64,000 bases of DNA from Neobacillus drentensis (GTDB lineage: Bacteria > Bacillota > Bacilli > Bacillales > Cytobacillaceae): NCBI RefSeq assembly GCF_021560175.1, contig NZ_CP091110.1:5272501-5336500 (forward strand). The letters are read 5' to 3'. Position numbers and translations under genes: made by a program. How positions within the stretch are numbered: the stretch's first letter is position 1; each line of letters begins with the position of its first letter. Shown here one piece after another: positions 1-8,871 of this stretch. The notes below the pieces were generated by a model. It did not search any database. It worked only from the letters and a program-made list of their open reading frames with translations, and had not been told where the DNA came from.

Positions 1-1223
1 GTATAGGTTTTATCATAGTCCAAAGAGGTATGATTGATGAAGATTCGGCCATTTTCAAATCGGATTCCTTCATACACGAATATCCCCACGACGGTCCCTC
101 TAAAACCTAAGCCTTTTATTTCTCGGTGTGCGAGTTCTTCTCCATTCGTCTCCACTAAAATCGTTTCTAGTTCCCTCCCGGTCAGTTCTACCACACAAGG
201 GTTAATCGGATGAGGACAAATAGTAAGTAGATCAAATGTCGTCACGACCCCAGATAATGAACCTAAGAGAAGTCCTGCGTTGATCATGGCACAATCTGTT
301 TGACACCAATCTCTTAAGGCTTTGCATAATAATTTTGAAAAATTTGTTTCATGAAAAGGATCATGAAGCAATGGTTCCTTGAGAGTCGTTACTTGGTGAT
401 TTAGGAGCTCTTTTCCTTTTTCAAAAAAGGCTGTGACTTGCTCCAGTTCATTTTTCGGTGCAGGAAGTTCTTTATATTCATAAAGGACCGCTTTCTTGTT
501 TTGAATGGCCTTTTTCTCATCGATATTTAGCGTCATGTGACCGACAAAGTGACCAAATTTTCCGGCGGCACCAATCAGTGTTTTCCCCACCTCTTTACCT
601 TGTTCAAGGAAATGATGGGTATGAGCTCCTAAAATGACATCAATCTCTGGAAAATGATCGGCTATAGTTTCGTCATCTTTTAAACCAAGGTGGGAGAGTA
701 AAATGATGACATCAGCCTCTTTTTTTAAAGGCTCCAGCCATTTCTTAAGTTCTACAATCGGCTCAGTGATTTCCCAGCCTAATAGTGTGTATAGATGGTG
801 AAAATAAGCGGTGAGACCAATCACGCCAATTCGAGTACCTGTTTTGGTGGAATAGACCTTATAGGGTTTAAGCCACTTAGGATAGCTTCCATTGGCATTA
901 AACAGGTTGGCATTCAATACATCAAAGTCTGCCAGATCATATAGGTGATCCAAATCCTCATGTGGGAGATTAACACCCTCATTATTGCCGATGGTAACCG
1001 CTGTATAGCCAAGTTTATTTAGCAGCTCAATGCTCCCTCTTCCTTTTGTCGCTTCGGAATAGGGATGCCAGCGGTCAATAAAATCACCAATATCAAATAA
1101 AAAAAACTCATCTTCCTTGGAGCGATAAAACTCCTTTTTTTCCATTAAGAAGTTTTGAATTCTAGGCCAATGCTCGAAGTGGCTGTGAAAATCATTTGTA
1201 TGAAAAATATGTATGGTTTCCAT
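1..1223 (-). CDS. yunD: Bifunctional metallophosphatase/5'-nucleotidase, YunD-like (3' part outside window)
   Basis: The frame stays open from an ATG at 1223 to the window edge, about 407 codons. The N-terminus carries the calcineurin-type metallophosphoesterase signature: FHTNDFHSH (D and H metal ligands), then DIGDFIDR, GNNEG, LLSHLG and GAHTHH, in the family order. The C-terminal half fits the 5'-nucleotidase substrate domain. These enzymes hydrolyse nucleotides or related phosphoesters. No export signal is visible at the N-terminus, so it is probably cytoplasmic. It starts 6 bp after the yunE stop, in the order yunF-yunE-yunD, so it is likely cotranscribed. The exact substrate is unknown. 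Confidence 0.85.
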   Translation of the reverse strand, partial: METIHIFHTNDFHSHFEHWPRIQNFLMEKKEFYRSKEDEFFLFDIGDFIDRWHPYSEATKGRGSIELLNKLGYTAVTIGNNEGVNLPHEDLDHLYDLADFDVLNANLFNANGSYPKWLKPYKVYSTKTGTRIGVIGLTAYFHHLYTLLGWEITEPIVELKKWLEPLKKEADVIILLSHLGLKDDETIADHFPEIDVILGAHTHHFLEQGKEVGKTLIGAAGKFGHFVGHMTLNIDEKKAIQNKKAVLYEYKELPAPKNELEQVTAFFEKGKELLNHQVTTLKEPLLHDPFHETNFSKLLCKALRDWCQTDCAMINAGLLLGSLSGVVTTFDLLTICPHPINPCVVELTGRELETILVETNGEELAHREIKGLGFRGTVVGIFVYEGIRFENGRIFINHTSLDYDKTY

Positions 1224-1229
1224 TTTTAC

Positions 1230-2051
1230 CTACCCTATTATTCCTTGATAAATTAAACGCACCCCTACAATGATGAGGGTGGCTCTAATAATGAATACAA
1301 TTGTTTTACTCTTAAACCTAGTATTTAAAAACACACCCACCTTAGCACCAATCCAGGCCCCTGGTATTAAGGCCAAGGCATATAGCCAATTCACGTTTCC
1401 TAATGTGATATGGGTAATTGAACTTAGGATGGAGGTCGGTAAAATCATAAACATTGATGTGGCTGTGGCCACATGCGGCGGGAAGAAAAACAGCAAAATC
1501 ATCGTTGGAACCATGAGTGACCCTCCGCCGATTCCAAAAATCCCGGAAAGGAATCCGACGATAAAAGCAATCATGACTCCAAGAATGGGGTTGTAGCCAT
1601 ATTCAAACGAGCGCCCGCTATTATCGGTAAATGTTCGGACAATTCCTTTATCTTTACGGAACGGGAGCGGCTTTAATTTTTCTTTTACTACTAGGACGAA
1701 CGAGACAAACAGAATAAACGTACCGAAATAGATGTTAAAGGAGTGTAAGTCCATTTTTTCTGTTACCCATGCACCCAAGATGCTTCCTGGTCCGCTGCCG
1801 ATCAGAAAAATGAGTCCGCTTTTATAATCGACTGTTTTATGTTTCATATAGGCCAATGTGGACGAGAGGCCTGTAAATATCATCGTAAACAACGAGGTGC
1901 CTACTACCACTTGTGGTGTCAAGTGTTGGAAGGATGGAAGGGTTGCCAGGTAAAGCAAGGCTGGAACGACGATAATTCCTCCCCCCATCCCAATCAGGGA
2001 GCCGAGTGAACTAGCCGCTATTCCGATTACAATTAAAAGAATCCACTCCAT
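1230..2051 (-). CDS. yunE: TauE/SafE-family membrane permease, YunE-like
   Basis: 273 residues with about eight hydrophobic segments in two similar halves. Each half has the glycine-rich signature of the TauE/SafE (DUF81) family: GSLIGMGGGIIVVPAL near residue 17 and SGIFGIGGGSLMVPTM near residue 168. The family exports sulfite, sulfoacetate or related anions. The substrate here cannot be read from the sequence. It is followed after 6 bp by yunD and preceded by yunF after about 24 bp, an arrangement also found in B. subtilis. The family call is firm; the substrate is unknown. Confidence 0.88.
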   Translation of the reverse strand: MEWILLIVIGIAASSLGSLIGMGGGIIVVPALLYLATLPSFQHLTPQVVVGTSLFTMIFTGLSSTLAYMKHKTVDYKSGLIFLIGSGPGSILGAWVTEKMDLHSFNIYFGTFILFVSFVLVVKEKLKPLPFRKDKGIVRTFTDNSGRSFEYGYNPILGVMIAFIVGFLSGIFGIGGGSLMVPTMILLFFFPPHVATATSMFMILPTSILSSITHITLGNVNWLYALALIPGAWIGAKVGVFLNTRFKSKTIVFIIRATLIIVGVRLIYQGIIG

Positions 2052-2075
2052 TATTGCGATCTCCTTCTATTATGA

Positions 2076-2930
2076 TTATAGTTCATTAAATAAATCCAGC
2101 TGTTTCGGTGCCAGCCCTCCGTATGTGAGCTGAAGGAGTTTCATCATTTCTTTGGCATTGTCGGCAGCATCACCGCCTGAGTTATTGTTAAACAAAAGAT
2201 ATACATCCTTACATTCCGTTGCTAAGGTTTCGATATAAGTCTTCCATTCCTGTAGTTCTTGTTGGTTATAGCGATAGAGATAACGGACCTCCCGCCAATT
2301 TTCAGCATTCCGTTTTTGCCAGCCATATACGTTGCGGCCATGAAATCTTATTAGTACGTGGTCTTTTGTAGTAGGCTCGAGAACCGTTGGAATCGATCCT
2401 TCCCCTGATTGCGGCTCGTCACAGATACTATGAATCCATTTTTCTGCTTTCATAAATTCAAGGGTTCTTTGAAGGTAGTCACCAGCAAACCAGGATTGGT
2501 GCCGGAACTCCAGGGAACAGGGGATATCCCCCATTTCTTGTTTACACCATCTTAGATAGTCAACGTTCTCTCGTTTACAAGCAAACCAGGGCGGAAATTG
2601 AAATAGGACCATGGCTAATTTGTTTTTCTGTAGGTAAGGCTCTAATGAATCTTTAAAGGCTTGGAACATGCTATGTATGTTATCAAACGGGATGTCGCCG
2701 CGTTGGTGACCGGTCATCCCTTGATAGGCTTTGACAATAAATTGAAAATTATCAGGGGTATCATGGACCCACTTTTCGGCATTTCGTTTAGGCTGGATTG
2801 CATAAAAGGCGGAGTCTACTTCGACGATGGGGAAGTGCCCAGCATATTCTTTTAATTTATCTCTAGAGGAGATCTTATCCGGATAGAGGCTGTCATGGTC
2901 GCCCCAGCCGGTTACACCAATATAGATCAT
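2076..2930 (-). CDS. yunF: DUF72-family protein, YunF-like
   Basis: 284 residues from the chosen start. The protein begins MIYIGVTGWGDHDSLYP and has DUF72 features: YAGHFPIVEVDSAFY, FQFPPWF, CSLEFRHQSW, VLIRFHGRN and a late LFNNNSGG with a nearby DNA/DAA segment. DUF72 folds as a TIM-barrel; its biochemical role is not established. An in-frame ATG exists five codons upstream at 2945, but it would overlap the GGAGGTGA ribosome binding site. That site sits correctly for the ATG at 2930, so 2930 was chosen. It is first in a yunF-yunE-yunD series. An array of 21-bp phased TTCCG motifs lies about 115 bp upstream. Confidence 0.85.
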   Translation of the reverse strand: MIYIGVTGWGDHDSLYPDKISSRDKLKEYAGHFPIVEVDSAFYAIQPKRNAEKWVHDTPDNFQFIVKAYQGMTGHQRGDIPFDNIHSMFQAFKDSLEPYLQKNKLAMVLFQFPPWFACKRENVDYLRWCKQEMGDIPCSLEFRHQSWFAGDYLQRTLEFMKAEKWIHSICDEPQSGEGSIPTVLEPTTKDHVLIRFHGRNVYGWQKRNAENWREVRYLYRYNQQELQEWKTYIETLATECKDVYLLFNNNSGGDAADNAKEMMKLLQLTYGGLAPKQLDLFNEL

Positions 2931-3044
2931 GTCTGTCACCTCCATTTAATAATAGCATAACCATTTTTCCTGCCTCCAAAATAAGCGTAGGTTTTTTGCG
3001 ATTCATTCAGACTTCGGTTTCTTTGTTAGGATCTTATTGTTTGA

Positions 3045-3165
3045 CGTTATTTCCGTCCGTTTTTGTGTTTTTTCTGTGAGAGTGCTGTGTAATTCCGCAG
3101 GATTCTCGGATTTTTCCGCAGACTTTGGACTTTTTTCCGTACGTTTTCTAAATAATTCCGTAAAA
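3045..3165. repeat. Short TTCCG array with 21-bp phasing
   Basis: Motifs of the type TTCCGT/TTCCGC (one TTCTGT) recur exactly every 21 bp, six times. This is the shortest of three loci of the same family (others at 23996-24600 and 57875-58630). It occupies most of the 340-bp gap between sufB and yunF. The open frame across it (FSVRF, NSAGFSD) is a by-product of a 21-bp period, not a gene. Confidence 0.8.
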
Positions 3166-3223
3166 ATAGCAACGAATCCTTGTGTATCTTATCACGCACC
3201 CACCCCTTGGCCAAACACTTAAT

Positions 3224-3262
3224 AAAAAAAATACCCGTCTGCCAGCAATAGCAAACGGGTAT
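3224..3262 (-). terminator. Rho-independent terminator of the suf operon
   Basis: On the minus strand the stem ATACCCGT/ACGGGTAT is followed by a long T run, 11 bp past the sufB stop. Confidence 0.85.
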
Positions 3263-3272
3263 CTATAAAAGA

Positions 3273-4670
3273 TTAACCGATAGAGCCTTCCATCTCGAAC
3301 TTAATCAGACGGTTCATCTCAACGGCATATTCCATTGGTAATTCTTTTGTAAATGGCTCGATGAAGCCCATTACGATCATTTCAGTAGCTTCTTGCTGAG
3401 AAATACCGCGGCTCATCAAGTAGAATAACTGCTCTTCCGAAACCTTCGATACCTTTGCTTCGTGCTCAAGAGAAATATTATCGTTTAAGATTTCATTGTA
3501 TGGAATCGTATCAGAAGTTGATTGATTATCCATAATCAATGTATCACACTCAATATTTGCACGTGCGCCATCAGCCTTACGTCCAAAATGAACCTGACCA
3601 CGGTAGGTTACCTTACCACCATGCTTAGAGATTGATTTAGATACAATAGTGGAAGAAGTATTTGGTGCTAAGTGAATCATTTTTGCACCAGCATCCTGGT
3701 GCTGACCTTTACCTGCAATGGCAATCGATAAAGTCATCCCACGTGCACCTTCGCCTTTTAAAATAACGGCAGGATATTTCATGGTTAACTTAGAACCGAT
3801 ATTACCATCGATCCATTCCATGGTTGCGTTCGCATCACAAACGGCACGCTTGGTAACCAAGTTATACACGTTGTTTGCCCAGTTCTGAATCGTTGTGTAA
3901 CGGCAGTAAGCATCCTTTTTAATGATGATTTCAACAACCGCACTGTGCAGGGAGTTCGTTGTATAAACCGGTGCTGTACACCCTTCTACATAGTGTACGG
4001 ATGAGCCTTCATCAACAATAATAAGGGTACGTTCAAATTGTCCCATGTTTTCAGAGTTGATTCGGAAGTAGGCCTGTAATGGCGTATCTACCTTAATACC
4101 TGGTGGTACATAGATGAATGAACCGCCAGACCAAACCGCTGAGTTTAAGGCTGCGAATTTATTATCCGTTGGCGGAATTACTTTTGCCCAGTGTTCACGG
4201 AAAATATCTTCGTTTTCTCTTAAAGCAGAGTCTGTATCTTTAAAGACGATTCCAAGCTCTTCAAGGTCTTCCTTCATGTTATGATAAACAACCTCTGATT
4301 CGTACTGTGCAGATACCCCAGCAAGGTATTTTTGCTCTGCTTCAGGGATTCCAAGCTTATCGAAAGTCGCTTTGATTTCCTCTGGTACTTCATCCCATGA
4401 CTTCTCGGACTTTTCAGATGGTTTTACATAGTAAGTAATTTCATCAAAGCTTAAAGAATTTAAGTCGCCGCCCCATTGTGGCATTGGCATTTTGTAGAAA
4501 TGCTCAAGCGACTTTAAGCGGAAGTCAAGCATCCACTGTGGTTCATTCTTCATTTTTGATATTTCTTCAACAATCTCACGTGTTAATCCACGTTTTGATC
4601 GGAAAATGGAAACGTCTTTATCGGCAAAACCGTATTTATAATCACCGATTTCCGGCATTTTTTTCGCCAT
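3273..4670 (-). CDS. sufB: Fe-S cluster assembly scaffold SufB
   Basis: 465 residues, the usual length. With SufC and SufD it forms the SufBCD scaffold where iron-sulfur clusters are built in the cytoplasm. Recognisable SufB features are WSGGSFIYVPPG, EGCTAPVY, the beta-helix core around NWANNVYN, HLAPNTSS, and the conserved end SRGISQQEATEMIVMGF. The start has a ribosome binding site AGGAGGAACTC. It is the last gene of sufCDSUB, 47 bp after sufU, and a terminator follows. This is the SUF system Firmicutes use in place of ISC. Confidence 0.97.
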   Translation of the reverse strand: MAKKMPEIGDYKYGFADKDVSIFRSKRGLTREIVEEISKMKNEPQWMLDFRLKSLEHFYKMPMPQWGGDLNSLSFDEITYYVKPSEKSEKSWDEVPEEIKATFDKLGIPEAEQKYLAGVSAQYESEVVYHNMKEDLEELGIVFKDTDSALRENEDIFREHWAKVIPPTDNKFAALNSAVWSGGSFIYVPPGIKVDTPLQAYFRINSENMGQFERTLIIVDEGSSVHYVEGCTAPVYTTNSLHSAVVEIIIKKDAYCRYTTIQNWANNVYNLVTKRAVCDANATMEWIDGNIGSKLTMKYPAVILKGEGARGMTLSIAIAGKGQHQDAGAKMIHLAPNTSSTIVSKSISKHGGKVTYRGQVHFGRKADGARANIECDTLIMDNQSTSDTIPYNEILNDNISLEHEAKVSKVSEEQLFYLMSRGISQQEATEMIVMGFIEPFTKELPMEYAVEMNRLIKFEMEGSIG

Positions 4671-4717
4671 CGTCGAGTTCCTCCTTCATAAACGATTAGA
4701 GCATTAGCCCAATCGTT

Positions 4718-5158
4718 TTACTTTTGTTCCTCTTCCTTCAATCCCTTTTCCATTGCCTTCCATGCTAATGTCGCACATTTAATTCTCGCAGGGAATTTGG
4801 AAACACCTTGGAGTGCTTCAATATCACCTAAATCAATGGAATCATCGTGTTCTTTCCCTAGCATCATTTCAGAAAAAATCTCTGATAATTTTAGCGCCTC
4901 TTCAACTTTTTTCCCTTTAATCTCTTGCGTCATCATCGAGGCAGAAGACATCGAAATCGAGCAGCCTTCTCCTTCAAACATGGCATCTTTGACGATCCCA
5001 TCCTCGACCTTAAAGGTTAATTGAATCCGGTCGCCGCAGGTAGGGTTATTCATATTAATCGTATGGCTTCCATCTTCTAAAACTCCGCGATTACGGGGTT
5101 TTTTATAATGGTCCATAATCACTCGACGGTATAATGCATCTAAATTATTAGAAGACAT
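4718..5158 (-). CDS. sufU: SufU, zinc-dependent sulfurtransferase
   Basis: 146 residues from the ATG at 5158. SufU accepts persulfide sulfur from SufS and passes it toward the SufBCD scaffold. The conserved cysteines appear in NNPTCGDR, EGEGCSISM and IKCATLAWKA, and the Asp of CGD is present. A longer frame runs upstream to 5242 within sufS, but the ATG at 5158 has a good AGGAGT site and gives the usual family length. It overlaps the end of sufS by 11 bp, so translation is probably coupled. Confidence 0.95.
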   Translation of the reverse strand: MSSNNLDALYRRVIMDHYKKPRNRGVLEDGSHTINMNNPTCGDRIQLTFKVEDGIVKDAMFEGEGCSISMSSASMMTQEIKGKKVEEALKLSEIFSEMMLGKEHDDSIDLGDIEALQGVSKFPARIKCATLAWKAMEKGLKEEEQK

Positions 5159-6377
5159 CGCTGAAATACTCCTTTGTTTTGACAAGCCCTTCAACGAGTT
5201 TATCAATATCTTCTTCAGTATTGTATAAATAAAAACTTGCACGTGCGGTAGCTGAAGCGTTAAGCCATCTCATCAGCGGCTGTGCGCAATGATGGCCGGC
5301 ACGAACAGCAATTCCTTCTGCGTCCAAAACGGTTGCCACATCATGCGGGTGAACGTCTTTAATATTAAAAGTAATCAGTCCGGCACGTTTGGCAGCATCA
5401 AGCGGGCCATAAATGGTCATGCCTTCAACAGCAGACATTTTTTCAAGCGCATAGGCTGCAAGTTTATGTTCGTGCTCCGCAATATTGTCTAAGCCGACTT
5501 CATTTAAAAAGTCGATCGCAGCTCCAAGACCAATGGCACCGGCAATAATAGGTGTACCGCCTTCAAATTTCCAAGGCAGTTCCTTCCAGGTTGATTCTTG
5601 CAGGTGGACAAAATCAATCATTTCTCCGCCAAATTCAATTGGCTCCATGCTTTCAAGCAGGTGTTTCTTTCCATAAAGTACCCCGATACCGGTAGGTCCA
5701 CACATTTTATGTCCAGAGAATGCAAGAAAATCGCAATCAAGATCTTGAACATCAATTTTCATGTGTGGTGCACTTTGAGCACCATCAACAACCATGATTG
5801 CTCCATTTTCGTGAGCAATTTGCGCAATTTCTTTAACAGGATTGATGACGCCAAGCACGTTAGAAACCTGCATCACAGATACAATTTTCGTATTGGCTGT
5901 AATCGTTGCCCGTACATCTTCAAGAGAAAGCGTGCCATCTTCTTGAAGCGGAATGTATTTTAACACGGCACCTGTCCGTTTCGCTACTTGCTGCCATGGA
6001 ATAATGTTACTATGATGCTCCATGTAAGTAATAACGATTTCGTCGCCTTCCTTTAAATTGGCAGCTGCATAACTGGAAGCTACCGTATTAAGGGAAGTTG
6101 TTGTGCCTCTTGTGAAAATGACTTCCTGTATGGATTTAGCATTTATGAATTTACGAACCTTTTCCCTTGCCCCTTCGTATGCATCGGTAGCTCTTGTTCC
6201 GAGCGTGTGCACACCACGATGGACATTGGAGTTAATTTCGCGATAATACTTTTCAATCGTTTCAATAACCTGAAGCGGTTTTTGGGAAGTAGCTGAGCTA
6301 TCCAAGTAAACCAATGGGCTGCCATTCACTTCTTGATCTAGGATTGGAAACTGGTTACGAATATCTTGGATATTCAT
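5148..6377 (-). CDS. sufS: Cysteine desulfurase SufS
   Basis: 409 residues, a group II PLP-dependent cysteine desulfurase that converts cysteine to alanine and enzyme-bound persulfide. Visible motifs are YLDSSATSQKP at the N-terminus, NVHRGVHTLG, the PLP region VVDGAQSAPH, the Schiff-base lysine in AFSGHKMCGPTGIGVLYG, and the persulfide cysteine in RAGHHCAQPLM. The start codon overlaps the sufD stop by one base (TAATG) and the end overlaps sufU, so sufD-S-U are tightly coupled. Confidence 0.97.
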   Translation of the reverse strand: MNIQDIRNQFPILDQEVNGSPLVYLDSSATSQKPLQVIETIEKYYREINSNVHRGVHTLGTRATDAYEGAREKVRKFINAKSIQEVIFTRGTTTSLNTVASSYAAANLKEGDEIVITYMEHHSNIIPWQQVAKRTGAVLKYIPLQEDGTLSLEDVRATITANTKIVSVMQVSNVLGVINPVKEIAQIAHENGAIMVVDGAQSAPHMKIDVQDLDCDFLAFSGHKMCGPTGIGVLYGKKHLLESMEPIEFGGEMIDFVHLQESTWKELPWKFEGGTPIIAGAIGLGAAIDFLNEVGLDNIAEHEHKLAAYALEKMSAVEGMTIYGPLDAAKRAGLITFNIKDVHPHDVATVLDAEGIAVRAGHHCAQPLMRWLNASATARASFYLYNTEEDIDKLVEGLVKTKEYFSDVF

Positions 6378-7687
6378 TAGCGGACTTTCCTTTCAATCAC
6401 TTCAGTTAATTGTTTCTTAACTCCTTCTATAGGCAGCTGCGTAACAACCGGAGCAAGGAAACCGTGAATCACTAAACGTTCTGCTTCTGTTTTCGGAATT
6501 CCGCGGCTCATTAGATAATAAAGTTGAACTGGATCAACGCGTCCAACGGAGGCCGCATGCCCTGCTACAACATCATCTTCATCAATTAAAAGAATTGGAT
6601 TGGCATCCCCGCGCGCTTTTTCGCTAAGCATTAATACACGAGAGGTTTGCTCTGCATCTGATTTAGAGGCACCATGTTCGATTTTACCAATTCCGTTAAA
6701 AATGGAAGTGGCGCTATCCTTCACAACACCGTGATTTAAAATGTTTCCGATCGTATTTTTACCGAAATGAACAACCTTGGTTGTAAAGTTCTGGGTCTGA
6801 TCGCCACGGCCAACTACAACAGTTTTCGTATCGCCCGTTGATCCATCGCCAAGCAAGTTAGTTGTATTTTCAGAAATGGTATTCCCTTCGTTCATAAGGC
6901 CAAGAGCCCATTCAATCTGAGAATCCCTGCCTGCTACACCACGGCGGTTGACATAGGTAGTCATCCCTTTTGCCAAGTAATCAACAGCCCCGTATTGAAC
7001 TTTTGCATTAACGTTGGCAATAACCTCCGTTAAAATATTCGCAAGGGTATTTGAGGTTTCCACAGTAGAAATATAGTTTTCTACGTATGTGACCGCACTA
7101 TTGTCTTCTGCAACGACAATAACATGGTTAAACAGATTTGCCTCAGGATGATCTTGAACAAACACTGCCTGGATTGGCTCTTTAATTTCTACATTTTTAG
7201 GAATGTATAAGAACACACCTCCGTTTACAAGTGCTGCATGCAGAGCTGTTAAACGGTGTTCATCCATATTGATGGCTTGTGTCATATAGTACTTTTTCAA
7301 AAGGTCACCATGTTCTCTTACAGCTGTGAATAGGTCTGTAAAGATTACACCCTGGCTTTTTAGCTCTTCTGTTAAGGTCAAAAATGCTGGTGTTTGATTA
7401 CGTTGGATATAGAGGTTTTTATTTTCCGTATCCATATTGATTAATGCTTTTACTTCCTCTGGCAAAGTATCAAGGGAAGAATAGGCATCACTTTTAACTG
7501 TATGCTGTTGGAATTGCGTAAAATTCCATTTATCTATTTTAGTTTTGTCAGGTCTAGGCATGGAAAGCTGCTCAAATTCGTTTAACGCTTTAAGCCGGAA
7601 TTCCTCAAACCAAGCAGGCTCATTCATTTCTTGAGAGAACGAACGAACAAACTCCTGATCCACTGGTAATTTGGTTTCTGTTGTCAT
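6377..7687 (-). CDS. sufD: Fe-S cluster assembly protein SufD
   Basis: 436 residues from ATG 7687, which has a GGAGG site; a longer frame up to 7768 would run into sufC and was rejected. SufD partners SufB and SufC in the scaffold. SUF-family features are NGGVFLYIPKNVEI, VTYVENYIST, the beta-helix repeats around VVGRGDQTQNFTTKVVHFG, EQTSRVLMLS, and the SufB-like end YYLMSRGIPKTEAERLVIHGF. It begins 22 bp after sufC. Confidence 0.95.
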   Translation of the reverse strand: MTTETKLPVDQEFVRSFSQEMNEPAWFEEFRLKALNEFEQLSMPRPDKTKIDKWNFTQFQQHTVKSDAYSSLDTLPEEVKALINMDTENKNLYIQRNQTPAFLTLTEELKSQGVIFTDLFTAVREHGDLLKKYYMTQAINMDEHRLTALHAALVNGGVFLYIPKNVEIKEPIQAVFVQDHPEANLFNHVIVVAEDNSAVTYVENYISTVETSNTLANILTEVIANVNAKVQYGAVDYLAKGMTTYVNRRGVAGRDSQIEWALGLMNEGNTISENTTNLLGDGSTGDTKTVVVGRGDQTQNFTTKVVHFGKNTIGNILNHGVVKDSATSIFNGIGKIEHGASKSDAEQTSRVLMLSEKARGDANPILLIDEDDVVAGHAASVGRVDPVQLYYLMSRGIPKTEAERLVIHGFLAPVVTQLPIEGVKKQLTEVIERKVR

Positions 7688-7709
7688 TGTAATCCTCCTA
7701 ACACGTGTG

Positions 7710-8495
7710 TTACGCTTCTTGCCCAACTGTTTCGTCTTCAATGCCAAGCTCTTGTTTGATCCAGTCATATCCTTCTGCTTCTAAGCGTTGTGCCAGCTCT
7801 GAACCGCCTGATTTAACAATACGGCCTTGCATCATAATATGCACATGGTCAGGAGTGATATAGTTTAACAGACGTTGATAGTGCGTGATAATTAAGCAGC
7901 CAAAATCTTCTCCGCGCATTTGATTGACACCTTTTGAAACAACCTTTAGAGCGTCAATATCTAGACCTGAGTCAATCTCATCTAAGATCGCGATTTTTGG
8001 TTCGATCATCATTAACTGAAGAATTTCATTCCGCTTTTTCTCACCGCCAGAAAATCCTTCATTTAAATAACGTTGTGCCATATCCAAATCCATTTCAAGG
8101 AATTCCATTTGCTTATCCATTTTACGGATAAATTTCATAAGGGAAATTTCGTTTCCTTCGCCAAGACGGCTGTTAATAGCTGAACGTAAGAAGTCCGCAT
8201 TTGTTACCCCGTTGATTTCACTTGGGTATTGCATCGCTAAAAATAGACCTGCCCGAGCGCGCTCATCTACTTCCATTTCTAGAACATTTTGTCCGTCCAG
8301 AGTAATGGAACCGCTAGTTACTTCATATTTTGGGTGTCCCATAATCGCAGAGGATAAGGTTGACTTACCTGTTCCGTTTGGTCCCATGATTGCGTGGATT
8401 TCTCCACCTTTTATTTCAAGGTTTACACCTTTTAAAATTTCCTTCCCATCAATTGCTACATGTAAATCTTTGATCGTTAAAGTTGATCCAGCCAT
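7710..8495 (-). CDS. sufC: Fe-S cluster assembly ATPase SufC
   Basis: 261 residues, an ABC-type ATPase without a membrane partner that energises the SufBCD scaffold. Walker A GPNGTGKST is at about residues 38-46. The signature is the SufC-type FSGGEKKRNEILQ, Walker B is IAILDEIDSGLDIDAL, and the switch His is in IITHYQRLL. It is the first gene of the operon. The promoter and a 5' leader with repeats lie in the 376 bp upstream. Confidence 0.97.
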   Translation of the reverse strand: MAGSTLTIKDLHVAIDGKEILKGVNLEIKGGEIHAIMGPNGTGKSTLSSAIMGHPKYEVTSGSITLDGQNVLEMEVDERARAGLFLAMQYPSEINGVTNADFLRSAINSRLGEGNEISLMKFIRKMDKQMEFLEMDLDMAQRYLNEGFSGGEKKRNEILQLMMIEPKIAILDEIDSGLDIDALKVVSKGVNQMRGEDFGCLIITHYQRLLNYITPDHVHIMMQGRIVKSGGSELAQRLEAEGYDWIKQELGIEDETVGQEA

Positions 8496-8526
8496 ATTTA
8501 TACCTCCGAAAAGAAAGTGTTTATTG

Positions 8527-8606
8527 CTTGCAATGCAAGTTTCTTTGTAACTCTATTCTCATTTTATTCTCATTACAATCTTATAACAAATGAAATGTAT
8601 TAGCAA
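8527..8606 (-). promoter_or_regulatory. suf operon promoter region with palindrome and direct repeats
   Basis: On the minus strand a possible sigma-A promoter is TTGCTA (8601-8606), 17 bp, TAAGAT (8578-8583). Downstream lie two ATGAGAAT direct repeats (about 8556-8576) and a perfect 6+1+6 palindrome CTTGCAATGCAAG (8527-8539), 32 bp before sufC. The regulator is unknown. The rest of the gap to 8822 shows nothing else clear. Confidence 0.4.
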
Positions 8607-8821
8607 CTCTTAAACAGTGGAAACAGAGTTCTATTTTCATTAAGCAAATGCTAATTGAGAATATAAAGCGAGTGTTTAAATGAAAATTCAGATAAAACTC
8701 CTTATGTAAGAATGACCCGAATAAAATCATACCTCATTTTTCTACCATTTCCAACTGTAATAGACCATAAAGACCTTTCTATTTTTACCCAATGGGATAC
8801 TTTCATGTAGTGCAATAACAA

Positions 8822-8846
8822 GGAAAAGCCAGTGAATTACTCACTG
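8822..8846 (-). terminator. Probable terminator after metQ
   Basis: Minus-strand hairpin CAGTGA-GTAAT-TCACTG followed by GGCTTTTCC, 26 bp past the metQ stop. The T run is short. Confidence 0.6.
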
Positions 8847-8871
8847 ACTTACCCGTTTTTACCTATTTATA

